In this document: piece after piece, positions 41,301 to 48,272 of the stretch | How positions within the stretch are numbered: position 1 is the stretch's first letter | Layout of the letters: each line of letters opens with the position of its first letter | NCBI RefSeq assembly: GCF_000373905.1 | Contig: NZ_KB892705.1 | Location: 2,189,020-2,253,019, forward strand | Reading direction: 5' to 3' | DNA: 64,000 nucleotides | Source: Mycobacterium sp. 155 | GTDB taxonomy: Bacteria; Actinomycetota; Actinomycetes; Mycobacteriales; Mycobacteriaceae | The notes under the pieces: model-generated | Databases searched by the model: none | Seen by the model: the letters and a program-made list of their open reading frames with translations, nothing else | Told to the model about the DNA's origin: nothing | Made by a program: the position numbers and the translations under genes

Positions 41301-42675
41301 GGGTTCCGGCGGCAGCACAACACCCAAAGCCGGACTGGGCGCCAACCGCACCACACCCGCCGACAGGAGCTCCACCACCACTCAGGACCTCCAAGATTTG
41401 CAACACGTCCTCAGCAATGCCCAAGGCAAGAACTTGCTCACCGCCGACGACGCCCGCAACGCGTACACCAATGCCCTGCAAAACGCCTACGCGCCACCGG
41501 TGACCGACGTGTCGTATCCGACTCCTGGCGGCGGCAGCGGCACAGGGGGTACGACGAGCACACCGATCTCGTCAGCCACCGACGCCCAACTCGCCGAAGC
41601 CGCGGCAGTGGTGTTCTTCAACGCAGTCGACATCGACAACTACTTCACCGACGTCACAGGCCAACCATTTGAGCAATGGTTCCGCAACAATCTCGCCGGC
41701 CGCAGCAGCTGGGCCGGCTTCACCCTCGCCAGCGACGCCACCACCCAGGACCGCTTCATCACACTGTGGAACGCTGTCCCCGCCGTTGTCGGCAGTGACC
41801 ACGGAGACGGCACCCCCAGCATCACGCTCCCTGAGCTCGCCACCCTCCTCGCCATCATGCTCCACGAGACGGGGCCGGACCTGAACTTCCGGGGAGCCGA
41901 AGGAATTGGAAATGCAGCTCATCTCGGCCTGGCCTACGCATTCGAGCGCTTCCTGATTACGCCGGCCAATCGGAGCGAACAACCGTTCTGGAAAGCCTCG
42001 TACAACCTGTCGAACGGAAATCGCACTGCCTACGAGTGTTTCCACGATCCGGGCTACCTAAAGGTTTACGGCACATTGCAACCCACATCACAGACTGTGC
42101 GCGACCTCCCCGCATGGTCGGGCAAAGACTGGCCGCAGGGGGTGCCCACAACAAAGACTGGCGTCGAAACAGCGTTCCTGCAGGAGGCCGACTTCTACAA
42201 GTTCCGCGGCCGCGGCACCATCCAATCCACCGGGCGCGGCGCTTACCTTCCGATCGTGCGATACGTCCGCGGCTACAGCGGAGACGACACCAACGTCCTC
42301 GATGTCCAACAGCGTTGGAATGACATAGCAACCGCGGTAGCCGGGCAAGGGACCACCATCACCACCGATGACCAGTTCGCGTTCATATCCTCAAACATGG
42401 ACTGGGACAAGCTCTTCCAGTCAATCCTCATCCAGGTGGTAGCTCTGCGCGGGCACAACAACATTGCGGGCAAACATTACCTACCGATGTCGTCGGACCC
42501 GACAGTCCTCAGAGGGACCGGACGCGGGTCAGCCTCATGGGTCGCACAAGCGATCTCCGGGAGAGACCCCCGCGACGACTCCTATCCTCTCGACGTCCGA
42601 AGCCGAATGCTCGAGTTCATTGGAACGCTCTGGAAGACTCCCATGCCACCCTTAGGGGGCACCGTTAACCTCTAA
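38314..42675 (+). CDS. Giant protein with GH19-like C-terminal domain
   Basis: The 1453-residue product has no signal peptide or membrane helix. Residues 1-890 form a body of unknown family. The most conserved-looking part is FTNYNHAHTLTVLYHEVLRH near 485-505, preceded by a Gly/Ser/Ala-rich loop near 405-435. Pro/Thr and Ser/Gly linkers (near 890-915, 990-1005, 1070-1085) lead to a C-terminal domain resembling GH19 chitinases/endolysins. MLHETG near 1182 carries a likely catalytic Glu-1185 and FRGRGTIQSTGRGAY near 1297 matches the family substrate strand. It may cut peptidoglycan or chitin. Codon use admits more A-ending codons (CAA, GAA, ACA) than neighbours, suggesting transfer. Phage-tail or toxin-like roles are possible. 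Confidence 0.7.
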   Translation: MNPEPLYLFTGSPNRLAIFLIDSSTGSPLTLRPVMAEVVVPCPPVLRPGQRDYEDLLGGIYEFDNQISPEEHARVAAVMKDTYARVLTDTAQDQLAAAGNRMRQFSHESLQRVTDQSSTRLGAMAPTDLPSALDAAMRATAADMGLQTRSPDEVNTPKWSNPLGVLTTDPAGYVSFDLTRLRPDARALLDTAIQTRQSDPTIEPGARIYIQPLGQQPTDVLTQARFGADAIVGLVRADGEQVPVRQGGGQALQNPSLTDWLLSPGSFASNPAGLVGDGGCEQIYPATLALYEFVVRQVVRLTDGNDVQVPDPYKPAYVDEYLVTWSSLGHSLGEVLYSLPLAPGETVRLAAIDWSWDSDTARTEQTTESEDLRHDTHRDRVIDETVKAALKEHQSGSSIMGGMAHSLGASGSANWGILGLGAASGDTNSIGGATASTDGSRDLTADNVQRLSDSFAQASTSQRQLNSTVVIQAEQAEKETIQTRTFTNYNHAHTLTVLYHEVLRHYRVTTKWIRRRPAVLIPRPTYGWDSTTLRQYRPALEAALLDPLAQPGFDALEQLLLVETDDAYNPAQGPVPIVQQKDWQFAEFEITTNVADNTSGDPVWLYAERLGQPDIQMVEGTNPNINSNGRFQNRQTTTFTVRADGGQPIRWGDLIGFHLSRPQGADPKFLWVCIVGISTAAPGGQIELRPPNSGEVHLLQADTNYFVSITAAGPDVPQPATAPTGRRRLTMQQNGAIARLTEHIQAFPEYYSSVRYFGRPAVDVAKELAGLSWNGTTVLDHVEPTPLEMFGSDIAYPLAGGTTAMDSLSVDLASALDGADPTRRQWAIATLARLNEEDQQNVAALLSLASSRAERLVTLPTRGVFAEGHLGHCNVAEEIDNTRFWKWEEHPLPIEAPEIAPVTPVTPAPQNTAVSPTPFPQSLVNIVSPTAAPDPVGLSAALKLLGTPNIFRDMSGESELTDLLKKLSDNTISIAEAANKAREIQAKLGSGAGSSGGSGGSTTPKAGLGANRTTPADRSSTTTQDLQDLQHVLSNAQGKNLLTADDARNAYTNALQNAYAPPVTDVSYPTPGGGSGTGGTTSTPISSATDAQLAEAAAVVFFNAVDIDNYFTDVTGQPFEQWFRNNLAGRSSWAGFTLASDATTQDRFITLWNAVPAVVGSDHGDGTPSITLPELATLLAIMLHETGPDLNFRGAEGIGNAAHLGLAYAFERFLITPANRSEQPFWKASYNLSNGNRTAYECFHDPGYLKVYGTLQPTSQTVRDLPAWSGKDWPQGVPTTKTGVETAFLQEADFYKFRGRGTIQSTGRGAYLPIVRYVRGYSGDDTNVLDVQQRWNDIATAVAGQGTTITTDDQFAFISSNMDWDKLFQSILIQVVALRGHNNIAGKHYLPMSSDPTVLRGTGRGSASWVAQAISGRDPRDDSYPLDVRSRMLEFIGTLWKTPMPPLGGTVNL

Positions 42676-42885
42676 CTGTCCTTCTTCCGCGCGAGCAATT
42701 CCCGCAACGCCTGCAACGCCCGAGACAAGGGCTTCCGGGGTTTCCGTCCAGACAAACAACGGCCAACCCCTTTGCAGGAACACCTGTGCTGCACACCGTT
42801 CCCGTAAAGGCTCAGTTCTCGCCACATCACCTAAGCGGGAGCTCGTCACGGATTTGTCGCTGTTGGAACAACAGCGCATCGCCAC
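42676..42885 (-). pseudogene. Frame-shifted coding remnant
   Basis: On the minus strand one frame reads CAAQVFLQRGWPLFVWTETP, and a second frame then continues protein-like as LSRALQALRELLARKKDS before a stop. Joined by a single frameshift near 42740, these would make the C-terminal end of a normal protein. I do not recognise the family. This suggests a decayed host or element gene at the junction. Confidence 0.4.
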
Positions 42886-42945
42886 GCTGCGCGAGCGCGG
42901 GCAGGTCGACCGAACCAGCCGAGCGGTGTGCCCGATCCATCTTCC

Positions 42946-43107
42946 GTGCGGTCATGGCGCCGAGGCATTCACGCTAACACCAACGGCCTTCTGCGCCAGT
43001 TCTTTCCGAAGGGCAAAGATCTTCGATCTACACACAGCTACGCGCCGTCTTCCGCGCCCAAACCTGCATACGAGCGCAAAGCTGCCAGACCGACACCCTG
43101 GAAAAGA
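42946..43107 (+). pseudogene. Remnant of an IS30-family transposase
   Basis: In one plus frame the sequence reads [20 protein letters not shown] followed by GKDL. It closely resembles the IS30 transposase C-terminal motif ([23 protein letters not shown]) with its catalytic-region Glu/Asn block. Downstream the match continues only by changing frame (IYTQLRAVF). No upstream transposase domain or terminal repeats are visible, so this is a dead fragment of about 50 codons. Confidence 0.6.
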
Positions 43108-43110
43108 AGC

Positions 43111-43136
43111 GGGCCAGGGGATGTTTCCCCTGGCCC
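43111..43136. terminator. Perfect 11-bp hairpin in the junction
   Basis: GGGCCAGGGGA (43111-43121) pairs with TCCCCTGGCCC (43126-43136) around TGTT. It follows the transposase remnant and may be an old terminator. Confidence 0.5.
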
Positions 43137-43473
43137 ACGCCTTAGCTACGAAGCGCTCACAACATGCAGCTGACGCAGACCCAAGTGCGGATGTCTGTGC
43201 AGGTAGATGACTCGCAACCGATGAGACCCACTCCCGCGTGCCCCACCCGTGCCCCACACGCAGCTTCGACACGCCGAAGGCCTGGCGGCCGCCTCGGTAG
43301 AGGGTGTCGCACCAATCCTGCACAATCGAGGCAGGCCGCGAGTCCGTGCGCGGCCGTCGCTCCCCGGAGCGCCACAGGCACGTGCCGAACCCGCTGGATA
43401 GCGCTCGACTCCCGCCACGGACGGGACTGCCGAGGTAAGTCCGGCTCACTGCGCACCTGCAGGAGCCACTCCG

Positions 43474-43710
43474 TTGTCCAAGCTCGATCTCACAGCCCTC
43501 ACCGTTGGCGGCATCGCCCCCTCCTTCGTCAGCGTCGAACACGCTGCACAACTGATGGACGTCAGCCACTGGACCGTCCGTAGGTGGATCACCAACGGGC
43601 ACTTGGCCGCTCGCAAGATGCCGAGCGGTGGCCTTCGCGTCGCGGTCGTCGACCTGGAGAATATCGGTGAGCCGGTGCGGCCCGACAAGCAGAGGAAAGG
43701 CGCGGCGTAA
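43474..43710 (+). CDS. Excisionase-like HTH protein
   Basis: The 78-residue protein contains FVSVEHAAQLMDVSHWTVRR followed by WITNGHLAARKMPSGG, a MerR/excisionase-type winged helix with a short wing. Such proteins bend DNA for phage or integrative-element excision or act as small regulators. A TTG start at 43474 is preceded by GGAG. It is the first intact gene past the IS remnant and ends before a strong hairpin. No integrase is adjacent in this window. Confidence 0.72.
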   Translation: MSKLDLTALTVGGIAPSFVSVEHAAQLMDVSHWTVRRWITNGHLAARKMPSGGLRVAVVDLENIGEPVRPDKQRKGAA

Positions 43711-43737
43711 CCAACGCGTTCGGTCCCTCAACTGCGT

Positions 43738-43770
43738 CAAGCCCGGCAGCCGAATCGGCTGCCGGGCTTG
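43738..43770. terminator. Bidirectional hairpin between convergent genes
   Basis: CAAGCCCGGCAGCCG (43738-43752) pairs perfectly with CGGCTGCCGGGCTTG (43756-43770) around AAT. It lies between the excisionase-like gene and the convergent six-gene operon. Confidence 0.75.
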
Positions 43771-43787
43771 TTCCGTCTCCGGGTCGG

Positions 43788-44102
43788 TCACCCGTGCTGC
43801 CCGCAGAGCGGCGGCCACCCGTCACCGGTTCCCCCGCACACCACGCAAGTGCGGCCGGCCAACTCCTCCGCCTCGTCGATCCTGTCGAACACCTTGTCCG
43901 CTGCGGCCGGCGACAGCGACGACGCCGTGGCCCCCGGATTGATCGAGCCGGGCTCGAAGTCGGCCACGACCAACTCGGGATCCAGCTCACGGACGTCTCG
44001 GATCATCCGTGCGTAGAGCTGCGCCCACCCGGGCCAGGGGCACGCCGGCCATATGTGCGGCCACCGCTCTTCGGTGTCGGTGTCGATGTCAGTGTCGGTC
44101 AC
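43788..44102 (-). CDS. Unknown small protein with C-terminal zinc-ribbon half
   Basis: The 104-residue protein starts at a GTG overlapping the upstream stop (GTGA). It is acidic at the N terminus (TDTDIDTDTEERWPHIW) and ends with RTCVVCGGTGDGWPPLCGQHG-like zinc ligands (Cys-x2-Cys...Cys-x2-His). It contains RMIRDVRELDPELVVADFEP. I do not recognise a family. It is the last gene of a six-gene operon. Confidence 0.6.
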   Translation of the reverse strand: MTDTDIDTDTEERWPHIWPACPWPGWAQLYARMIRDVRELDPELVVADFEPGSINPGATASSLSPAAADKVFDRIDEAEELAGRTCVVCGGTGDGWPPLCGQHG

Positions 44103-44491
44103 GAGCTCTCCTCCGGCTCCGTTCCGGCGGCGGGTTCCGCCCACTCCAGCCCGATCACGCCACCGTCCCGGATCACCACCGCCGAGAGGTCGTGCGACCC
44201 GTCGCAGAACCCGCGCGCATGCAGCCACAGCCCATCTGCGGCCACGTCGTACACCAGCTCATCGCCGAGATCCCATGCCAGCGTCCCGTCGATCACCGCG
44301 GCAGTCGCGAACACCACCGGGTCACGCAGGGAGATGAAGTCGTCGTGGAACTCCTCCGGCTGGAAAATGTGCGTGGCGCAGGTGCCGTCGCGGTGCCGAA
44401 CCCACACCAGACCGTGGCGGATCACCCTGACCTCGACCACCTCGGTGTCGCGCAGGTCCTGGGGCAGGTGCCGATGCACGTTGTCAGTCAC
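44099..44491 (-). CDS. Unknown small protein, DUF2442-like
   Basis: The 130 residues read VHRHLPQDLRDTEVVEVRVI, RHGLVWVRHRDGTCATHIFQ, then VFATAAVIDGTLAWDLGDEL. This pattern resembles the DUF2442 family, in which a strand-rich fold reads a DNA- or protein-like ligand. It overlaps its neighbours by 4 bp on both sides. DUF2442 and DUF4926 genes often sit together in small mobile loci as I recall; function is unknown. Confidence 0.6.
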   Translation of the reverse strand: MTDNVHRHLPQDLRDTEVVEVRVIRHGLVWVRHRDGTCATHIFQPEEFHDDFISLRDPVVFATAAVIDGTLAWDLGDELVYDVAADGLWLHARGFCDGSHDLSAVVIRDGGVIGLEWAEPAAGTEPEESS

Positions 44492-44688
44492 GGCTGGCCC
44501 TTCCGGGACTGGAGGTCGTCCTCGTTGAGGGTCGCCACGGCGACCGTGGTCCCATCCGCATCGAAGACCTCCACCTCGAAATCGCGGCCGCCTGGGTGAA
44601 CGTGGACGATCACGCCGCGGGCGCCCGCGGTCAGGCCCTCCGCTGGGACGTCGGTTGCCAGCGTCACCGGGTCGAGCTCACGGAACAT
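44488..44688 (-). CDS. DUF4926 family protein
   Basis: The 66-residue protein FRELDPVTLATDVPAEGLTA... GVIVHVHPGGRDFEVEVFDA... VAVATLNEDDL fits DUF4926, a small SH3-like barrel with the LxxDxxxxGLxxGxxGxVV pattern. ATG at 44688 is the family start. It lies in the middle of the six-gene operon, directly before the DUF2442-like gene. The function is unknown. Confidence 0.72.
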   Translation of the reverse strand: MFRELDPVTLATDVPAEGLTAGARGVIVHVHPGGRDFEVEVFDADGTTVAVATLNEDDLQSRKGQP

Positions 44689-44695
44689 CCGCTCC

Positions 44696-45238
44696 TCACT
44701 TCCTCTTCTTGCACGCGGCGCACCAGAACTCCGCCCGCCACTCGGTCTCGTTTTCCTGCACGCGTCCGCACCCGCCACAGGTGCTCCGCAGCTCGTTCAG
44801 CGCGGCGAACACGGCGTCTCTGCCCGCGTCCGTCGTGGTTGTGAACACCGCCTGCGGCCCAAGCCGACTCGCCGACACCATCTGCACCCGGGCACCGGGA
44901 TCGACCTCGGCCAGCTCATCCACCAGCTGATCGACACGCTGCTGCCAGCCCGGGCGGTACCGCACGAGCGGACTTGAGGCGTGCCTGCCGCAGAGGGTCT
45001 TGATCCAGCCATTAGGGCGCCGGTGCCGCTCCGCCGGACTGACTCCGCAGACCTCGCATACGGTCGCTGACCGTTCCTCGGCCCGGTCGCAGATCGCCTG
45101 CGCCTGCGGGGTCCACGGGCTCACCTCGGCCCGCATCCAGCCGTACTTCTCGTACGTGGACACGTGGGTGACGCCGATCGCCGCCAACTCGGCGCGGAGG
45201 TCCGCCTCGATCTGGGCCCAGCCCCTGCCGACGCTCAT
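44696..45238 (-). CDS. Unknown protein with two zinc-ribbon motifs
   Basis: The 180-residue protein begins SVGRGWAQIEADLRAELAAIG and carries CEVCGVSPAERHRRPNG... TLCGRH near 62-85 and a C-terminal CGGCGRVQ... WCAACKKRK. The first motif is shared with the next gene upstream, indicating a common small family. ATG at 45238 overlaps the upstream stop (ATGA). Seven bases separate it from the DUF4926 gene. The function is unknown; zinc ribbons of this kind are common in actinophage and mobile-element proteins. Confidence 0.6.
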   Translation of the reverse strand: MSVGRGWAQIEADLRAELAAIGVTHVSTYEKYGWMRAEVSPWTPQAQAICDRAEERSATVCEVCGVSPAERHRRPNGWIKTLCGRHASSPLVRYRPGWQQRVDQLVDELAEVDPGARVQMVSASRLGPQAVFTTTTDAGRDAVFAALNELRSTCGGCGRVQENETEWRAEFWCAACKKRK

Positions 45239-46302
45239 CGCACCCGCTTGATCGCAGCAACCAGACCCGACTCCACCTCGGTGCCATCGGCCAACCGCAC
45301 CCGCCACGCCCGCTGCACACTCGGTAGCGCCAGCACCGTCGCGTCACGGTGGCGGGTGCCGTCGATCGTCACCTCTGCGTGGTTCATGTCCCAGATGCTG
45401 GCGGCGTCGTCTCCGTAGCAGGCGACACTCCACACGCCGCGGTGTTCCGGCGTCAAGTCGTTCACCAGTTCGCCGATCCGCTCGTATCCCTCTGCGGTGG
45501 CGCAGGACGGGCACAGCGTCTTGAGCCACCGGCGTCGGTTGGCGTGCTGACTGCCGGGCTGCCCGCAGAGTTCGCACGTTGCTGAGCACCGGGTTTCGGC
45601 TTCCCGCACCAGTGCGCGCATGCGGTCACGGGCGCCGTCGACCTCAGTGTGGAAGTAGTACCGCAAGCCGGCGAACTTCTCCTTCACCTGCCGCAACTCG
45701 TAGACCGGATCGACCGCCGCGAGGTCAGCGTCGAGCTGGCAGATGATCGGATACCAGCCCTTGTCGCAGCTGATCCACCGTCCCCAGTCCGGCGGGATGC
45801 GCCGCATGATCGCGATGAGGGCCTCGCGGTACTCACCGGCATCATCCGGGACGTGGAGCTTGTCGCGGGTCGCGTCGGGGTCCATGTTGCTCAGCGTTTG
45901 CATCAGCTGACCGAACGCCGCGTGACGCTCGTCAAGGTCGCCGCTGTCCATTGCGGCGCGCAGGTCACCGGACGCCGCGCGGGCGGCACGCTGCTGCGCC
46001 TTCTCGGTGTCGGTCAGCTCCTCGGGTTCGCGGAGCGCCATGAGCCACGCCCGGGTCCGCGCGTAGCCGTTCGCGGCGTCTGCTTCGGCCTCAGCCAGTC
46101 CCCACAGCGTCGGTGCCCACAGCTGCACGGCTTCGTCTTCGGCGCCGGGTTCACCGAGGACCGCGCGGACACCGAGAACCTCGCCGCTGGACCAGACGGA
46201 CTCGTAGTCGGACCAGCCGTCACGGCGGACGAGAGCTGCTCGCTCGCGAAGATCGGAAGCGCGGCGGTGACGGTGCTCGTCGCTGGGTGAATCGATCGGC
46301 AT
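45235..46302 (-). CDS. Unknown 355-residue protein with zinc-ribbon motif
   Basis: The N-terminal two thirds are helical and acidic (LWGLAEAEADAANGYARTRA). A middle segment reads PPDWGRWISCDKGWYPIICQ, and near 252-280 there is CELCGQPGSQHANRRRWLKT followed by LCPSC, matching the motif of the 180-residue neighbour. ATG at 46302 shares its A with the upstream stop (TGATG). The GWYPIICQLD segment and Cys motif recur in actinobacterial hypothetical proteins. No function is assigned. Confidence 0.6.
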   Translation of the reverse strand: MPIDSPSDEHRHRRASDLRERAALVRRDGWSDYESVWSSGEVLGVRAVLGEPGAEDEAVQLWAPTLWGLAEAEADAANGYARTRAWLMALREPEELTDTEKAQQRAARAASGDLRAAMDSGDLDERHAAFGQLMQTLSNMDPDATRDKLHVPDDAGEYREALIAIMRRIPPDWGRWISCDKGWYPIICQLDADLAAVDPVYELRQVKEKFAGLRYYFHTEVDGARDRMRALVREAETRCSATCELCGQPGSQHANRRRWLKTLCPSCATAEGYERIGELVNDLTPEHRGVWSVACYGDDAASIWDMNHAEVTIDGTRHRDATVLALPSVQRAWRVRLADGTEVESGLVAAIKRVR

Positions 46303-46571
46303 CAGCGGCCCTCCCGCAACAGCACTACTGCGCAGCCCTGGTCCTCGGTGATCGTCAGCGCCGCGATACCGGTGAACCCGGCCTCGTAGCCGGACGTCAA
46401 CAGCGGGGTGTCCGCGGGGATGTACCTCAGCCGTTCCATGAGCTCCCCCACCGTGGCGACTGGCCCGGTGGCGATCTCCGCTGTGCTGTCGTCGGAGCAG
46501 CGGATCCACACCAAGCCCGCCTGCGGGACCGGCACGGCCTCGATGATGCGCATCTCCGCGTTGTCGTTCAT
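46302..46571 (-). CDS. Unknown small protein heading a six-gene operon
   Basis: The 89-residue protein reads MRIIEAVPVPQAGLVWIRCS, then TVGELMERLRYIPADTPLLT and SGYEAGFTGIAALTI. The second segment resembles the DUF1654-free LxxLPxxxPVxxGY pattern of small phage proteins (a threshold-like LREL/PxDTPV motif). It is the first gene of the minus-strand operon that runs to 43788 with overlaps at nearly every junction. The function is unknown. Confidence 0.6.
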   Translation of the reverse strand: MNDNAEMRIIEAVPVPQAGLVWIRCSDDSTAEIATGPVATVGELMERLRYIPADTPLLTSGYEAGFTGIAALTITEDQGCAVVLLREGR

Positions 46572-46614
46572 GCCGTCAGTGTGGCGGTCCCGTCCGACAT
46601 GTCGCGAGCGATTT

Positions 46615-46648
46615 CTCCGATGCACGATCTGGTGCATGTGCATCGGAG
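46615..46648. promoter_or_regulatory. Operator-like inverted repeats in a divergent promoter
   Basis: CTCCGATGCAC (46615-46625) and GTGCATCGGAG (46638-46648) are perfect 11-bp arms around a 12-nt centre that itself contains GTGCAT (46632-46637). The half-site GTGCAT therefore occurs three times, and GATGCATC appears again near 46690. The site lies between the six-gene operon and the VOC gene triad. Confidence 0.65.
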
Positions 46649-46767
46649 CATGCAGAACTCGACGGACCTGCGGCGATCCCGAAGGACGATGCATCTTCAC
46701 CGGAAGTGCTTGAGCAGCAATTCTTTTCGGTGTATCCGATGTCGCACCCGCGTGGCACGATTCGGAC

Positions 46768-46959
46768 ATGCACACCACCGACACCCGCCCCGTCATCCGC
46801 GCCAGCACCGCGAGCATCGCCGCGGCGGCGGAGTTCTTGAGCATGATGTTCGACGCCCCGGTCGTGATCACCTCCGCTGGCGCCGAGGTACCGACCCCCG
46901 GCGAACGTCATCTGATCCTGATCGTCGCCGAGACCTCATCGATGGGAGATGCCGCATGA
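46768..46959 (+). CDS. Small VOC-like half protein
   Basis: The 63 residues read VIRASTASIAAAAEFLSMMF, DAPVVITSAGAEVPTPGERH and LILIVAETSS. The strand-helix-strand pattern resembles half of a VOC (glyoxalase fold) domain, like its two downstream neighbours. The stop overlaps the next ATG (ATGA). It may be a separate half-domain partner or a shortened copy. Confidence 0.5.
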   Translation: MHTTDTRPVIRASTASIAAAAEFLSMMFDAPVVITSAGAEVPTPGERHLILIVAETSSMGDAA

Positions 46960-47330
46960 ACGCCGCCACCCTGTCCAGGATCATGATCTTCACCGAGCCT
47001 GAGCACGTCGCCGACACCGTCGCCGTCCTCGCCGCACTCACCGAGACCAGGCCGACCACCGTGCCGATGCGCCGGCGGGACCGCATCACGATGGATCGCT
47101 ACGAGATCATCAGTGGTGGGATCAACATCCAGGTGATGGGTGGTGACCCCGCCGTCCCCGCGCTGATCGAGTTCCACGTGCCCGGCGCTGTGGAGCTGGC
47201 CGCAGCGATCGAGCGGGTCTCGGCGGTGGGGTACACCGCTGAGCCGTGGCCAGTCGGTGATCCGGATCCTGCGCACGCTCTGATCCGGGTCGGCGAACTG
47301 GAGATCAACGTGCAGCGAGCACCGCGGTGA
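46956..47330 (+). CDS. VOC-fold protein
   Basis: The 124 residues start with a VOC-like first half (SRIMIFTEPEHVADTVAVLA) and continue ISGGINIQVMGGDPAVPALI, EFHVPGAVELAAAIERVSAV, ending HALIRVGELEINVQ. This is one glyoxalase/bleomycin-resistance type domain. It lies between two other VOC-like genes with 4-bp overlaps each side. Metal ligands are not obvious, so it could be a binding rather than catalytic VOC protein. Confidence 0.6.
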   Translation: MNAATLSRIMIFTEPEHVADTVAVLAALTETRPTTVPMRRRDRITMDRYEIISGGINIQVMGGDPAVPALIEFHVPGAVELAAAIERVSAVGYTAEPWPVGDPDPAHALIRVGELEINVQRAPR

Positions 47331-48235
47331 TCACGGAGATACGTCTGGTCTCCAATGACGGGGGCTCCAGCGCGGCGTTCTGGTCGGTCATCTTCAACCG
47401 TCCGGCGGAGGACCTCGGCGGTGGTCGATGGCGTGTCACACCGGCGACCGGTCCCGCGATCGTGATCACCACAGCGTCCGTCGCGGAGACGATCAGCCGG
47501 TACGTCGATCTGACCGTGACAGTTGATCACGCGGCGGCGGATCGGTTGCGGGAGCTAGGCCGCTACGAAGTGGCGCTCGACGGAACCCAGGCAGTCGATC
47601 TCAATGGCTGCGACAACACCGTGTACCTGCGCCCACGCGGCTGGGATGGCGCGAGCGACGTTGCCTGGGAAGAGCCCAGCGACGAGGAGAAGAAACGGAT
47701 CCGGGAGTCGACAGCATCGCCGCTGCGCCTGTCCCTGGTCGTGCTGTACATCCCGCCACCGACGCTGGACCGGGCCGCGGCGTTCTACGGGGCGATCCTC
47801 GATGTCGAACCGGTGCGGAAACAGAACGACGCCCAACCGGAGTACTACGTGATCAGTTCGTACGCCACCGGCCTGACGATCGAGGTCCACCCCGCGGTGT
47901 CGCGGCCGGCGACCGTGACAAGGTTGGAGTTCCGCGGCCCGCACGTCCGGCAGGCGATCCAGCGGCTGGCGGACGAGGCGTACGCGCTCCCGGAACCGCA
48001 CACGTCTGGCGGGTGGTGGTGCAGCGACCCGGCGGGTAACACCGTGGTGCTGATGGGGTCCGCGAGCTACGACCGGTTGACGGAGCCGATGGGTCTGCGG
48101 TTCGTGGAGCTCACCGCCGAAGAGGCCACCGCGAACAGGCGGCGGGCACAGGAGCTGATCGGGAAGCCGTTGCCGGTGAGCGAGTACGAGCGGGGCTTGT
48201 ACCTGGCGGAGGGGAAGCCGGTACCAGAGGACTGA
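47327..48235 (+). CDS. Two-domain VOC-fold protein
   Basis: The N-terminal domain (ITEIRLVSNDGGSSAAFWSV) and the C-terminal domain (SLVVLYIPPPTLDRAAAFYG, GGWWCSDPAGNTVVLMG) both have glyoxalase-fold signatures; the latter is typical of glyoxalase/dioxygenase-like proteins. The GTG start overlaps the previous stop. The three genes form an operon divergent from the zinc-ribbon operon, with an operator-like repeat between. The last 50 residues (EEATANRRRAQELIGKPLPV) are helical. The substrate is unknown. Confidence 0.65.
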   Translation: MITEIRLVSNDGGSSAAFWSVIFNRPAEDLGGGRWRVTPATGPAIVITTASVAETISRYVDLTVTVDHAAADRLRELGRYEVALDGTQAVDLNGCDNTVYLRPRGWDGASDVAWEEPSDEEKKRIRESTASPLRLSLVVLYIPPPTLDRAAAFYGAILDVEPVRKQNDAQPEYYVISSYATGLTIEVHPAVSRPATVTRLEFRGPHVRQAIQRLADEAYALPEPHTSGGWWCSDPAGNTVVLMGSASYDRLTEPMGLRFVELTAEEATANRRRAQELIGKPLPVSEYERGLYLAEGKPVPED

Positions 48236-48272
48236 TCCCGCCGCTTCCGTCGATCAGTCGCTCGGCGTGCGA

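Larger units (their letters stand above)
42676..43473. other. Gene-poor junction with decayed mobile DNA
   Basis: This 798-bp stretch between the giant gene and the first excisionase-like gene holds no intact gene. It contains a frame-broken minus-strand coding remnant, the end of an IS30-type transposase, and a hairpin at 43111-43136. The part from 43137 to 43473 shows long open frames on the minus strand, but none has a recognisable protein pattern. It probably marks an edge of the mobile region. Confidence 0.6.

Noticed and set aside
43137-43473. Integrase C-terminus or attachment site near the first excisionase-like gene
   Set aside because: GTGGGGCACG occurs twice on the minus strand and looked att-like, but there is no integrase motif, no tRNA 3' end and no second copy to pair with in this window.
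42952-43818. 288-codon minus-strand frame in the junction and over the excisionase-like gene
   Set aside because: Overlaps a supported plus gene and the IS remnant; no recognisable motif, and I could not find an integrase pattern in it.
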